Source of the DNA: Chryseobacterium viscerum
Lineage (GTDB): Bacteria > Bacteroidota > Bacteroidia > Flavobacteriales > Weeksellaceae
Direction of reading: 5' to 3'
Assembly: GCF_002899945.2 (NCBI RefSeq)
Contig: NZ_PPEG02000005.1
Location: 124,001 to 188,000 of the forward strand
Length of the DNA stretch: 64,000 bases
Shown: piece after piece, positions 1-9,342 of the stretch
How positions within the stretch are numbered: position 1 is the stretch's first letter
How the letters are laid out: each line of letters starts with the position of its first letter
Program-made: the position numbers and the translations under genes
Notes under the pieces: generated by a model
Seen by the model: only the letters and a program-made list of their open reading frames with translations
What the model was told of the DNA's origin: nothing
Database searches by the model: none

Positions 1-304
1 AAGAGTGTGAAAGGTGTTCTTCTTTGCTTTGGTAATAAAGTTTTACGGCATTGTCAAACAAACTGTTTTCCTCTGTTTTTGGAAAAAGAGAAAAGTCTTT
101 TTTCTCAATTGCCAACAATATTTTTTCAGTTTTCTGAATAAATGATAAGGCTGAAAATTGGGCTAGAATAATACACGCAATAGCAATGATCGTAAATAAA
201 CCGAAATTAATCCACTTATTTTGTGAATAAAAATCAAATGCAAAAATCCCGCTAACGACTGCCAGCAAGATGAAAACTAACCAGATAAATTGCTGTTTTT
301 TCAT
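1..304 (-). CDS. Sensor histidine kinase, N-terminal part (truncated by window edge)
   Basis: About 101 codons are visible before the gene runs off the left edge. The ATG (302-304) directly follows the TAA of the NtrC-type regulator with no spacer, so the two are translationally linked. The visible protein starts MKKQQFIWLVFILL, has two hydrophobic segments (about residues 6-24 and 32-54) separated by a very short extracytoplasmic loop, and then a charged linker that looks like a HAMP or signalling-helix region. The catalytic core is outside the window. Calling it a histidine kinase is an inference from this architecture and from its place next to the response regulator. An alternative is another kind of membrane-bound sensor. 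Confidence 0.75.
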   Translation of the reverse strand, partial: MKKQQFIWLVFILLAVVSGIFAFDFYSQNKWINFGLFTIIAIACIILAQFSALSFIQKTEKILLAIEKKDFSLFPKTEENSLFDNAVKLYYQSKEEHLSHS

Positions 305-1648
305 TTACAATTCAAATTTTTCCATTCTTCGGTAAAGTGCGGCTCTGGATAATCCCAGATCTTCGGCGGCGAGAGAAATATTTCCTCTGTGCTTTTTCAA
401 CGCTTTTTTGATGAGAATTTCTTCCATTTCCTCGATATTCAGGTTGATTATCGGGTTGTCAGTTTCTTCATCCTGTGGCATTAGTAATTTAAGGTTTTTA
501 TCGTTAGAAAGAATTAAGCTTCTTTCAATGCAATGATCCAATTCACGGATATTTCCCGGCCATGAATAATTTACCAATTCCTCAAGTAATGTTTCGTTAA
601 GGGAAAGCTCTGTTTTATGATATTTTTGCTTGTATTTTTCCAAGAAATAGTTTCCCAGAGTTGGAATATCTTCCAATCTATCTCTAAGATTAGGGATCTG
701 CAGTTCTACAGTGTTGATTCTGTAATAAAGATCTTTCCTAAAACGGTTTTCGGACACCGCTTTTTTGAGATTTTCGTTAGTCGCAAAAATAAATCTTATG
801 TCTAATAATCGTTCTTTATTTTCACCAAGTCTTGATAATTTTCGATTTTGGATAAGACTTAATAATTTGGTCTGAAGGTGGGAGGGAAGATTTCCTATTT
901 CATCCAGAAATACGGTTCCGTTTTGGGCATTTTCGATCTTTCCGGAGTAATCTTGATTGGCATCGGTAAAAGCTCCTTTTTTGTAACCGAATAATTCCGC
1001 TTCAAAAAGATTTTCCGAAAGACTTCCCAAATCAATGTGTACAAAAGGTTGATTTTTTCTTTCTGACAATTCGTGAATATGTTCCGCCAAAACATACTTT
1101 CCGGTTCCATTTTCTCCTAAAAGCAGAACATTAGCATCAGTGGCCGCAACTTTTGTAATTTGATCCATCACGGCCTGCATTGCTGCAGATTTTGTATCCA
1201 ACTGATATTGATTGGTTTTGATGCTTACATTTTCCCACTGATTCAGTTTTTTATTCTTTCGTGAAATATCAACTGCCAGATTGACGGAAGCATATAATTT
1301 TTCATTATTCCAGGGTTTTAAAATAAAATCTGATGCCCCATTTTTAAGAGCTTCAACAGCCAATTCTACTTCACCATATGCTGTCATGAGAATGATAGGC
1401 AGTTGAGGTTCTAAAGTTCTGATTTCCTGCATCCAATACAGTCCGTCTCGTCCGTTTTCAAATCCTTTTCGGAAATTCATATCCAAAAGAACGGCATCGA
1501 TTTGCTGTTCGGCCAAAAACTTCAGAATATTCTTCGGCTGGCTGAGACAGCTGACCTCTGTGAAAAATTTCTTGAGCCAGACTCTTGCCGAAAATAAAAT
1601 ATCCTCGTCATCATCAACAATTAAAATATGAGCTTCTTTTTTTCGCAT
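305..1648 (-). CDS. NtrC-family sigma-54-dependent response regulator
   Basis: A 447-residue enhancer-binding protein with the full three-domain plan. The receiver domain (1-120) has acidic residues D12-D14, phospho-acceptor D56 (DAVLLDMNF), T89 and K111. The AAA+ domain (about 150-385) has Walker A GENGTGKY (178-185) and Walker B VFLDE (246-250). The sigma-54 contact loop reads GAFTDA (225-230) instead of the canonical GAFTGA. A Fis-type helix-turn-helix (about 418-447, HRGNISLAAEDLGLSRAALY) ends the protein. It is transcribed divergently from the efflux operon starting at 1898, and paired binding sites plus a sigma-54-like promoter lie between them. It is probably the phosphorylation-dependent activator of that operon, with the adjacent kinase as its partner. 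Confidence 0.93.
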   Translation of the reverse strand: MRKKEAHILIVDDDEDILFSARVWLKKFFTEVSCLSQPKNILKFLAEQQIDAVLLDMNFRKGFENGRDGLYWMQEIRTLEPQLPIILMTAYGEVELAVEALKNGASDFILKPWNNEKLYASVNLAVDISRKNKKLNQWENVSIKTNQYQLDTKSAAMQAVMDQITKVAATDANVLLLGENGTGKYVLAEHIHELSERKNQPFVHIDLGSLSENLFEAELFGYKKGAFTDANQDYSGKIENAQNGTVFLDEIGNLPSHLQTKLLSLIQNRKLSRLGENKERLLDIRFIFATNENLKKAVSENRFRKDLYYRINTVELQIPNLRDRLEDIPTLGNYFLEKYKQKYHKTELSLNETLLEELVNYSWPGNIRELDHCIERSLILSNDKNLKLLMPQDEETDNPIINLNIEEMEEILIKKALKKHRGNISLAAEDLGLSRAALYRRMEKFEL

Positions 1649-1747
1649 TTTTGAATGTAAATTAAGGCTTTGATTAGGATCACTCTGACAATTTTATCAG
1701 TTAACTAATAACTATTTATCAATTATAATTTATTATTTATAATTATC

Positions 1748-1784
1748 GTGTCCGTTTTCGCACAAAAAGTGTCCGATAATGAAC
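1748..1784. promoter_or_regulatory. Tandem regulator binding sites (candidate upstream activating sequence)
   Basis: GTGTCCG occurs twice, at 1748-1754 and 1769-1775, with starts exactly 21 bp apart (two helical turns). Each heads an imperfect palindrome of about 16 bp (GTGTCCGTTTTCGCAC and GTGTCCGATAATGAAC). Enhancer-binding proteins of the NtrC class typically bind such paired dyads about 80-150 bp upstream of a sigma-54 promoter. These sites lie about 75-100 bp upstream of the candidate -24/-12 element at 1849. That they bind the adjacent NtrC-type regulator is an inference. Confidence 0.6.
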
Positions 1785-1848
1785 AGTTCTGAAATGAATA
1801 AAATTATTTTTGTTCACGTTTTCAGACTCTTACGAGATTATAAATCTC

Positions 1849-1863
1849 TGGTATTTGATTTGT
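1849..1863 (+). promoter_or_regulatory. Candidate sigma-54 (-24/-12) promoter of the efflux operon
   Basis: TGGTAT-N5-TTGT follows the TGGCAC-N5-TTGC pattern: the GG at 1850-1851 and the G at 1862 are correctly spaced. The -12 element has GT instead of GC, so the match is imperfect. It lies 35 nt before the ATG at 1898 and downstream of the paired dyads, the expected order for a promoter served by the adjacent NtrC-type activator. Confidence 0.45.
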
Positions 1864-1897
1864 CTAATATATTGTAAGTAAATTAGTTATCTCAAAT

Positions 1898-3139
1898 ATG
1901 GATACGAAAATAGTAAAAAAGAAGTCTAAATTAAAATTAATATTAATCATCGTTGCTTCTGCGCTGACAGTTTCGGTTTTTGGTTGGTATTTTCTGAATC
2001 AGAAAAAAACGTATAATGTGAAGTCAGAAGATATTCAAGTGGATGAAGTGACAGTAGGAAGATTTGAAGATATGTTGATGGTAACCGCACAGACCCAGTC
2101 TTTAAATTCATCATTAGTCAACGTTTTGGAAGGCGGTGCCGTAAAAGAAATCTTTGCAGAAGACGGACAGATGGTAACCAAAGGCCAGCCACTTGCACGA
2201 GTTTACAATCCGAATACAGAATTCAATTATCTGAATCAGGAGACGGGAATTATGCAACAGATCAGCCAGATGAGAAGTACGCTTTTGGAACTTAAAAACC
2301 AGGAATTCAATCAGGATAAGGAGTTGCTTCAAGCTCAGAACGATTACAATACGGCATTGCAAGCTTTCAATCTTCAGAAAAGGCTGTATGACGCGGAAAT
2401 CGGAAAGAAAACGGATTATGATATGAGTCTTCAGAATTTAAACTATCAGAAACAGAGAAAAGGAATTGTGGAAAAAGGGGCTTCCAGTGAAAAAGCTTCC
2501 AGAAATTCTCAATTCTCAGCGATCAATAATTCTATTAATCAAATGGAGAAAAGTTTAAATATTCTTCGTTCCAACAAAAACAATTTCCTTATTATGTCGC
2601 CTGTTTCAGGAAGATTGTCATCGTTCAATATTACGCTTGGGCAGAATCTTACAAGTGGCGAAAGTATAGGAAAAGTAGATTTAATGGGCGGGTACAAACT
2701 CATTGCAAAAGTGGATGAATATTACATCAATAAACTCCAAAACGGAATTAAAGGAAGTCTGGAAAGCAATGCAAAACAGTTTGAAGTTATTATTACAAAA
2801 ATTCTTCCGGAAGTGAAAGAAGGACAGTTTTCTGTAGAACTAACTTTCATTGATGTAAAACCTGAAAACCTGAAAATAGGAATGACCTTCGGAGTAAAAT
2901 TAAAATTATCTGCTGATACCCAAAGTATGATGATACCGAAAGGAAATTTTCACAAAGACACCAACGGAAAATGGATTTTTGTTCTGAAAGGTAACAAAGC
3001 TGAAAAGCGAAACATCAGTCTGGGAAGAGAAAATCCTCTTTATTATGAAGTTGTTTCCGGATTGAAACAAGGCGAAAAAGTGATAAGCTCTGATTATGCT
3101 GAGATAAAAAAATATGAAATACTTGACATTCAAAAATAA
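1898..3139 (+). CDS. Efflux periplasmic adaptor (HlyD/MacA-like membrane fusion protein)
   Basis: A 413-residue adaptor with a cytoplasmic basic N-terminus, one membrane anchor (about residues 13-31) and then the membrane-fusion-protein plan: a first lipoyl half (about 75-105, GGAVKEIFAEDGQMVTKGQP), a long coiled-coil hairpin (about 120-240), a second lipoyl half (about 240-265, IMSPVSGRLSSFNITLGQNL) and a beta-barrel region to the C-terminus. Such proteins bridge an inner-membrane transporter to a TolC-type outer-membrane channel. It is the first gene of a four-gene operon followed by ATPase, permease and TolC-like channel, all on the plus strand. The substrate cannot be told from sequence. 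Confidence 0.9.
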   Translation: MDTKIVKKKSKLKLILIIVASALTVSVFGWYFLNQKKTYNVKSEDIQVDEVTVGRFEDMLMVTAQTQSLNSSLVNVLEGGAVKEIFAEDGQMVTKGQPLARVYNPNTEFNYLNQETGIMQQISQMRSTLLELKNQEFNQDKELLQAQNDYNTALQAFNLQKRLYDAEIGKKTDYDMSLQNLNYQKQRKGIVEKGASSEKASRNSQFSAINNSINQMEKSLNILRSNKNNFLIMSPVSGRLSSFNITLGQNLTSGESIGKVDLMGGYKLIAKVDEYYINKLQNGIKGSLESNAKQFEVIITKILPEVKEGQFSVELTFIDVKPENLKIGMTFGVKLKLSADTQSMMIPKGNFHKDTNGKWIFVLKGNKAEKRNISLGRENPLYYEVVSGLKQGEKVISSDYAEIKKYEILDIQK

Positions 3140-3227
3140 AATGGAAGGTTTCATTGAAAAAATCCTGACGAATAAAAAAATACCAAACACGAGAAATCAA
3201 AAAAACAACATTTAAAAAATTAATAAA

Positions 3228-3950
3228 ATGATAAATATTCAAAACATTTCAAAAGTTTATAAAACCGAAGATGTTCAAACCAATGCTTTAAATAACGTAA
3301 GTTTAAGCATAAAAGAAGGTGAATTTGTAGCAATAATGGGACCTTCAGGTTGTGGGAAATCAACTTTTCTTAATATTTTGGGATTGCTGGACAGTGCTTC
3401 ATCAGGTTCTTATAAGTTTGGTGAAACTGAAACTATTAATTTAAATGAAAGAAAAAAATCTGACATCAGAAAGAAAAATATTGGTTTCATTTTTCAGAAT
3501 TTTAATTTGATCGATGAACTTACAGTCTACGAAAATATTGAACTTCCATTAATATACAACGGGGTTTCGGCTTCTGAAAGAAAAAGACAAGTGGAGGAGA
3601 TTATGGACAAGATCAACATCGCTCACAGAGCAAAACACTATCCACAACAGCTTTCAGGAGGTCAGCAACAAAGAGCTGCCGTTGCAAGAGCATTGGTAAC
3701 GAAGCCAAAACTGATTCTTGCCGATGAACCCACAGGAAATCTTGACAGCTCTAACGGAAACGAAGTCATGAATCTGTTGGCAGAACTGCATAGAGAAGGC
3801 TCTACCATTGCAATGGTAACGCACTCTTCTTACGATGCCGGTTATGCTTCGAAAATTGTGAATATGAAAGATGGCGAGATTTTTTCAGAAGAGCATTCTT
3901 CCCAGAGAAAAGATGTTTTCGAAAAAGCAGATGCTAAGAATTTTGGATAA
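3228..3950 (+). CDS. ABC transporter ATP-binding protein (MacB/LolD-type)
   Basis: A 240-residue nucleotide-binding subunit with all canonical motifs: Walker A GPSGCGKS (38-45), Q-loop Q90, signature LSGGQ (142-146), Walker B LILADEP with catalytic E167, and switch H199. It belongs to the LolD/MacB/FtsE type (stand-alone ATPase about 230 residues long) that pairs with FtsX-fold permeases. It sits 88 nt after the adaptor and 105 nt before the permease. The complex it powers is probably a mechanotransmission-type exporter pushing a substrate through the adaptor and the TolC channel rather than a classical membrane-translocating ABC pump. The C-terminal 20 residues are an unconserved charged tail. 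Confidence 0.95.
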   Translation: MINIQNISKVYKTEDVQTNALNNVSLSIKEGEFVAIMGPSGCGKSTFLNILGLLDSASSGSYKFGETETINLNERKKSDIRKKNIGFIFQNFNLIDELTVYENIELPLIYNGVSASERKRQVEEIMDKINIAHRAKHYPQQLSGGQQQRAAVARALVTKPKLILADEPTGNLDSSNGNEVMNLLAELHREGSTIAMVTHSSYDAGYASKIVNMKDGEIFSEEHSSQRKDVFEKADAKNFG

Positions 3951-3993
3951 TAAAATTCTGTAAAAAATACATTCATTCATCCTTATTTTTCAA

Positions 3994-4033
3994 AAATTAC
4001 AGAGAGCGGTTTAGCGCTGTTTCTCTGTAATTT
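3994..4033 (+). promoter_or_regulatory. Long hairpin inside the efflux operon
   Basis: A perfect 12-bp stem (3994-4005 with 4022-4033) encloses a loop that can pair further (AGCG with CGCT). There is no T-run behind it, so it is not a good terminator. It lies in the 105-nt gap between the ATPase and the permease gene, where it could stabilise or punctuate the mRNA. Confidence 0.5.
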
Positions 4034-4055
4034 ATCACCATTTATTACCTCAATT

Positions 4056-6470
4056 ATGATAAACAATTGGCTCAAAATTGCCTTCGTCAATTATAAAAAG
4101 AATTGGCTCTCAACCCTCATCAATTTATTTGGATTGACGATCGGGCTAACCGGATTTATGCTCATCCTGATGCATTGGAATGACGAAGAATCCTTCGAAA
4201 AATGGAATCCCAAGAAAGACCAGATCTACTATTTCCAAACGTATCATAAGTCGGAAAATTCTTATGGAAATAATATTTCTATTCCGATGGCTAGACGTGC
4301 GAAAGAAGTAATTCCGGGTGTTGAAGATTACGTTCTATTCAATGGTTCCGGAATTGGTGTGAAGATGACCACAAAGGTTAAAACCGTTTTCCAGAAAGAT
4401 GGAATGACGAGTACAGAAAGTTTTTTCAAATTCTTTCCTTTCAAATTGGTTGCCGGAAGTTATAAAGATGCCTTGAAAGGCGAAAGTGTAATTGCGCTTT
4501 CCACAGATGCTGCCAAAAACCTCTTTGGGAAAATAAATGCTGCAGGAGAAAGTGTAAAATTTGATAACAAAAATTATGTAGTGACTGCAGTTTATGAGCT
4601 ACCGAAAGAAAATAGCCAGATTAAGCCCGAATTTATCATTAATCCTGTAGAACAGATCAAAAGTGATGAAAAAAATTGGGGGAACTTCAATTACGGAGCA
4701 TTTTTTATGTTGAAAAAAGGAACAGATCCTAAGTTTGTACAGCAAAAATTTATAAAGGATATTTTTGAATATCGTGCAAGTCTGGATAAAGATGCTGCAG
4801 GAATGACTATTCAGCAATATCTTGATTTGTACGGACCTACGGATAGCTTATTGACACGATTGGATGAAATAAAACTTCATACAAAGACATCTTGGTTCGG
4901 AAATCCGGATTTTAAAACTTTAATGATTCTTTTCACACTTTCCGTTTTGATTGTTGTGTTATCAGCTATTAATTTCATCAATCTAAAAACGGCGCAAGCT
5001 TCTCAAAGAGCAAAAGAAATAGGGGTTAGAAAAGCAATTGGAAGTACAAGATCCAACCTTGTTCTGCAGTTTTTGATGGAGACATTTGTGATCTGCATCG
5101 CGTCATATTTGCTTTCATTGGCTTTAACGGAGCTTCTTTTACCAAGCTTCAACAAGTTTTACGACAAAGAAATGAAGATGAACGATTGGCATATTTACTT
5201 TTATTCATTTGTGATGGTCATTATGGTGACGCTGATCTCAGGATTGATACCGGCAACCTACCTGGCCAACTTCAAAGCCATAGAAACCTTAAAAGGAAAT
5301 TTTGCAAGAAGCAAGCATGGCGTTTGGTTGAGAAATGGAATCCTGACCTTACAATTGGTCATCTCTTCATTTTTTATTATTGGCGGATTGATCGTTAATC
5401 AACAGGTAAAATACATGATGAATAAAGATTTGGGGTACAGCGGAAAACAGATCGTCATGATCAACTTTAATGAAAGCAATCCAAAACCTTGGCTGAAATA
5501 TGAAAGACTTAAAACAGAGATGAGAAAGATCCAGGGAGTGACAGATGTTTCTTACGGAGAAGCAATTCCGGGAAGTGGCAGATCAAGCAGTTCCAATGTG
5601 GATTTTATGGATAAAAGTATTCAGGGACAGCATGGATCTATGGATTATAATTATCTGAAATTTCTTAATGTTAAACTAAAAAAAGGCCGCTGGCTGGATC
5701 CTAATCTTTCATCGGATACGTTAAATAATGTGTTGGTTAATGAAGCTTTTGTAAGAAAATTCGGCTGGAAAGATGAAGATGCTTTAAAGAATGAAATTAA
5801 ACCGGGATTTGATAACAAAAAGTATAAGATCGTAGGTGTTGTAAAGGATTTCAACATCAGAAGTTTAAGAACGGAAGTAGAACCGATCATATTTTTCCAT
5901 TACAGAGAAACGGAATGGAAGCGGTTTAATGTCTATAATATTCAGTTGAAAATAGATCAAAATGATATTGATGGTACTGTAAAAAGATTGAAGACCTATT
6001 GGCAGAGTAATGTGGAGCCGGGCTATCCTTTCGATTACTATTTTCTGGATAAGAAATTTACTGAAACATTCGTAAAGTATCAAAAACAGCAGACGCTTTT
6101 CACCATCTTGAATGCAATGGTTTTAATAGTTGCATTGTTAGGTTTATTCGCTTTGTCATCATTGATGATTGAACAGAAACTGAAGGATGTTGCCATCAGA
6201 AAAACACTTGGAGCATCAGACAGAATATTGATTCTTGGGTTAACGAAACAGTTTCTTTGGATTACATTTACTGCCGTTGTTATCAGCATCCCGATCAGTT
6301 ATTATTTGATTAATGAATGGCTGAAAGACTTCGCTTACAGAATAGATATGCCGGTTTGGCCATTTATTTTCAGTCTTGTTATTTTGCTTTTACTTACGTT
6401 TTCTGTGGTAAGCATCAAAGCTTACCAGGCCACAAAAGTGAATCTTGTAAAATATCTGAAATACGAGTAA
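4056..6470 (+). CDS. ABC transporter permease, FtsX/MacB fold, two-repeat type
   Basis: An 804-residue permease with a duplicated MacB-like layout: a first membrane segment (about 18-40), a large periplasmic core domain (about 45-280), three membrane segments (about 288-410), another near 427-450, a second periplasmic domain (about 455-670) and three C-terminal membrane segments (about 675-795). Cytoplasmic coupling motifs typical of FtsX domains appear twice: EIGVRKAIGS and DVAIRKTLGAS. This eight-segment form is common in Bacteroidetes, where the two halves are fused. It works with the ATPase encoded upstream and the adaptor and TolC-like proteins of the same operon. Probable role is export of a toxic compound or envelope component. 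Confidence 0.92.
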   Translation: MINNWLKIAFVNYKKNWLSTLINLFGLTIGLTGFMLILMHWNDEESFEKWNPKKDQIYYFQTYHKSENSYGNNISIPMARRAKEVIPGVEDYVLFNGSGIGVKMTTKVKTVFQKDGMTSTESFFKFFPFKLVAGSYKDALKGESVIALSTDAAKNLFGKINAAGESVKFDNKNYVVTAVYELPKENSQIKPEFIINPVEQIKSDEKNWGNFNYGAFFMLKKGTDPKFVQQKFIKDIFEYRASLDKDAAGMTIQQYLDLYGPTDSLLTRLDEIKLHTKTSWFGNPDFKTLMILFTLSVLIVVLSAINFINLKTAQASQRAKEIGVRKAIGSTRSNLVLQFLMETFVICIASYLLSLALTELLLPSFNKFYDKEMKMNDWHIYFYSFVMVIMVTLISGLIPATYLANFKAIETLKGNFARSKHGVWLRNGILTLQLVISSFFIIGGLIVNQQVKYMMNKDLGYSGKQIVMINFNESNPKPWLKYERLKTEMRKIQGVTDVSYGEAIPGSGRSSSSNVDFMDKSIQGQHGSMDYNYLKFLNVKLKKGRWLDPNLSSDTLNNVLVNEAFVRKFGWKDEDALKNEIKPGFDNKKYKIVGVVKDFNIRSLRTEVEPIIFFHYRETEWKRFNVYNIQLKIDQNDIDGTVKRLKTYWQSNVEPGYPFDYYFLDKKFTETFVKYQKQQTLFTILNAMVLIVALLGLFALSSLMIEQKLKDVAIRKTLGASDRILILGLTKQFLWITFTAVVISIPISYYLINEWLKDFAYRIDMPVWPFIFSLVILLLLTFSVVSIKAYQATKVNLVKYLKYE

Positions 6471-6528
6471 GCTGTAAATCATAAGCTTTTCTATCAACTA
6501 TTAATTATCAACTGTCAGTCAATTTATT

Positions 6529-7815
6529 ATGAGAAAATTATTCTTCATATTCATCATCAATCTTTTTCCGGCTCAGCAGGTTTGGACGCTCGACCAATGT
6601 CTGGATTATGCAGCCACAAATCATCCGTTGATAAAGCAGGCTACCGTTACTATTCAGAAAAATGAGCATCAGATTTCTGCTGCAAAAGGAATGTTGCTGC
6701 CGTCAGCTGAAGCGGGAGTTAATCATAATTACAATTTCGGGTTAGGGATCAATCAGAATAACAACCAAAGAGAAGCGATAAATACGCAATACGACAAAGT
6801 GTATGCACAAGCCAATTGGGAACTGATGAACTGGCGAAATTATCTCAATATTTCTTTATCAAAAATTAATAAAGAGAGTTCAACTTACAAAATGAGACAG
6901 GCTCAAAATGAAGTAAAACTGAATGTTATCCAAATGTTTTTCAAATATCAGAACAGCAAAAGCTGGCTGGATGTTCTGGAAACCCAAATCTCAGGAATCG
7001 AAGATCAGATCAAGCGCACCGAGAAAGAAGTTGAAATTGGAAACCGACCAAAAAGCGATGTATACGACATTAAAGCAAACCTAGGAACTTTACAGGAACA
7101 GTGGGTTTCTGCAAAGAATGCCCGGGATCTTTCTAAAATAAATTTATTGAATGCGCTGGCTATCACAAACGATTCTTTAGATTTTAAAATGACTGAAGAA
7201 AATCTGTCCGATTTTAACTTTAATGATCCCGAATTTCTAAAAACTCTTTTGGAGAAAAACCCTGCTTATAAAACAGTGATCACAGAAATAAATGCTGCCG
7301 AAAAGAATATCAGCATTGCAAGATCTGCCTATCTGCCTACGCTTAACGGTTCTTATAACTGGTCGAGTTTTTACAGTAAGGTCTTGGGGGAATCTGCAGA
7401 TCCTTTTTCAGATCAGTTTAAAAGAAATAAGAGTCAGCAGGTTTCATTCGGACTTTCGGTTCCGATATTTAATAAACTGCAAGTGAAAAACAACGTTGAA
7501 ATTGCAAAACTGAATGTTATTCATTATAATTACGAGAAAGAAATTGTCATTAATAATCTTACACAAAGTATCAATTCCATCAAAACACAATTCCAGAATT
7601 CTGAGGAAAAATACACTTTGCTGAAATCGAATTTTGAAAATCAGAAACTATCTTTCCAAAAATCAGAAGAAAAATACAAAGAAGGATTGATGGATGCGTA
7701 TACGTTTTTTGTGGTGAGAAATAACTGGCTTCAGGCAAATTATAATCTGATCAACAGTAAAAACGAAGTTATGCAGCAAACGGAATTATTAAAAGTACTT
7801 CAGTTTGATTATTGA
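6529..7815 (+). CDS. TolC-family outer-membrane efflux channel
   Basis: A 428-residue protein with a short hydrophobic signal sequence (first about 17 residues, MRKLFFIFIINLFPAQQ) followed by WTLDQCLDYAATNHPLIKQA, the usual start of the OEP repeat of TolC homologues. The chain is rich in long polar helices (about 110-220 and 320-420) and contains the second-repeat segment NPAYKTVITEINAAEKNISIARSAYLPTL in shortened form here as two halves of the same pattern. It is the last gene of the efflux operon, 58 nt after the permease and followed by a terminator at 7916. It forms the outer-membrane tunnel for the MacAB-like pump. Confidence 0.9.
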   Translation: MRKLFFIFIINLFPAQQVWTLDQCLDYAATNHPLIKQATVTIQKNEHQISAAKGMLLPSAEAGVNHNYNFGLGINQNNNQREAINTQYDKVYAQANWELMNWRNYLNISLSKINKESSTYKMRQAQNEVKLNVIQMFFKYQNSKSWLDVLETQISGIEDQIKRTEKEVEIGNRPKSDVYDIKANLGTLQEQWVSAKNARDLSKINLLNALAITNDSLDFKMTEENLSDFNFNDPEFLKTLLEKNPAYKTVITEINAAEKNISIARSAYLPTLNGSYNWSSFYSKVLGESADPFSDQFKRNKSQQVSFGLSVPIFNKLQVKNNVEIAKLNVIHYNYEKEIVINNLTQSINSIKTQFQNSEEKYTLLKSNFENQKLSFQKSEEKYKEGLMDAYTFFVVRNNWLQANYNLINSKNEVMQQTELLKVLQFDY

Positions 7816-7915
7816 TTGGTCAAAATTTATTCTCTAATTTGGTAATAGGTGAAAATTGAGAGATTAGGAAATGATCATTGTATTTAATTTATTGAATACT
7901 AAAAGGAATATTAAT

Positions 7916-7960
7916 AACTACCTCAGAAAGTCAGATACTTTTTGGGGTAGTTTATTTTTA
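7916..7960 (+). terminator. Intrinsic terminator of the efflux operon
   Basis: Stem AACTACC (7916-7922) with GGTAGTT (7946-7952), with a second inner stem AAAGT/ACTTT, followed by TATTTTTA. It lies about 100 nt after the TolC-like gene. Confidence 0.7.
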
Positions 7961-8041
7961 AGATGAGTAGCTCTATTTATTCTCTTTTTTAAGTATAAAT
8001 CCATAAATTACACAACTTTCTACGATTCTAAAACGAAATAA

Positions 8042-9172
8042 ATGCAAAATTTAAAGTTAATAACTTCCATTCTTGGACTATGTTCAGCCATGATGTTTTC
8101 CCAGAATTATAAAACTTCCTCAACAACATTGGAAGGGAAAGAATTTCCGAAAGTTAACGCAGAAAGGCAAGCTCAGTTTAAAGTTTATTTTCCGGATGCA
8201 AAATCTGTTGTTTTAGAGGGGGGAGATGGGATGCAAAATTTAAAATCAGTTACCGCTAAAGATGAAGAGGGCTTTTGGAATATCTCTACTCCTCCAATGG
8301 AAATTGGATTTCATTATTATTGGTTCAATGTGGATGGCAAACGCACAAATGATCCCAATACAGAACTTTATTTTGGTTATGGTCAGCCTACAAGCGGAAT
8401 TGAAATTCCTTCAGGTGAAGATTTTTTCTTCAGGAAAAATGTAAAGCACGGAAAAATTGTTGATGACAGTTTACATTCAGAAATAACCAAAGGAAAAAGA
8501 AATTTCAAAGTATATCTTCCTCCCAATTACGGAACTGAAAAATTTCCGGTTTTATACCTTTATCACGGAACTGGTGAAGATATTACAGGTTGGGAAAAAC
8601 AAGGATATATCAAAAACATTCTTGACAATCTTTTTGCTGAAAAAAAGGCGAAAGAAATGATTGTCTTGATGGATTACGGGGTTGCCCTGAACCCGGAAGA
8701 AGAAAAAACACCGGACAATTATCCAAGAACTGTTCTTTCAACTAAAAACCTTGAAAAGATCGTCATGAAGGAATTGATTCCCTACATTGAAAAAAAATAT
8801 AAAACTAATGGCAAAAGAGCAATTGCAGGCCTTTCTCGCGGGAGTTATCAGGCAATGTTGATCGGCGCAAACAATCCGGAGCTATTTTCAGCAATCGGAT
8901 CTTTCAGTCCTGTTATTTATGAAGGGACAGACAGTCAGCCTTTTAAAGAACTCCCTATCAGTAATTTATTAAAATCACAACAAAAACCTTTTTTCTTCAT
9001 CGGAATTGGTGAAAAAGAGGACGCGAGATTTCTTGAGTATAATCAAGCGATTATCACTTATTTTAATCAAAATGGATACCTGTATTCTCAATACAAATCT
9101 CCCCAAACATACCACGAATGGCTGACTTGGAGAAGATGCCTTTATCAGTTTGTGCAAAAGATCTTTAGATAA
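8042..9172 (+). CDS. Secreted esterase with N-terminal Ig/CBM48-like domain (CE1-like)
   Basis: A 376-residue protein with a signal peptide (about 1-20). Residues about 25-125 resemble the early-set (E-set/CBM48-like) domain found before bacterial feruloyl or acetyl esterases. Residues about 140-376 form an alpha/beta hydrolase of the esterase D/enterochelin esterase type. The nucleophile is S265 in GLSRG, the oxyanion region is YLYHGTGED (174-180), and the likely catalytic His is H358 (TYHEWLTW). The family releases acyl or feruloyl groups from plant polysaccharides, or hydrolyses siderophore esters. No polysaccharide-utilisation genes adjoin it, so the substrate is open. It is monocistronic between two terminators. 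Confidence 0.85.
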   Translation: MQNLKLITSILGLCSAMMFSQNYKTSSTTLEGKEFPKVNAERQAQFKVYFPDAKSVVLEGGDGMQNLKSVTAKDEEGFWNISTPPMEIGFHYYWFNVDGKRTNDPNTELYFGYGQPTSGIEIPSGEDFFFRKNVKHGKIVDDSLHSEITKGKRNFKVYLPPNYGTEKFPVLYLYHGTGEDITGWEKQGYIKNILDNLFAEKKAKEMIVLMDYGVALNPEEEKTPDNYPRTVLSTKNLEKIVMKELIPYIEKKYKTNGKRAIAGLSRGSYQAMLIGANNPELFSAIGSFSPVIYEGTDSQPFKELPISNLLKSQQKPFFFIGIGEKEDARFLEYNQAIITYFNQNGYLYSQYKSPQTYHEWLTWRRCLYQFVQKIFR

Positions 9173-9342
9173 TTTGAGGGGAGTTGTAAGAATATCATTG
9201 CCAAATCTATATGACCTATTGTCATTCTATATGGAGGATCTTTATTTAAAATTTCATAAGATAATACGGATTGGGAAAGATAATTTTTGATCTTCACTAA
9301 ACATCTATTTTCAATTATATTTTTAGCTATAAAACAATACTA

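Noticed and set aside
895-1110. Minus-strand open frame inside the NtrC gene, and similar shadows in other genes
   Set aside because: They lie entirely within well-supported genes in another frame and show no independent start, motif or spacing.
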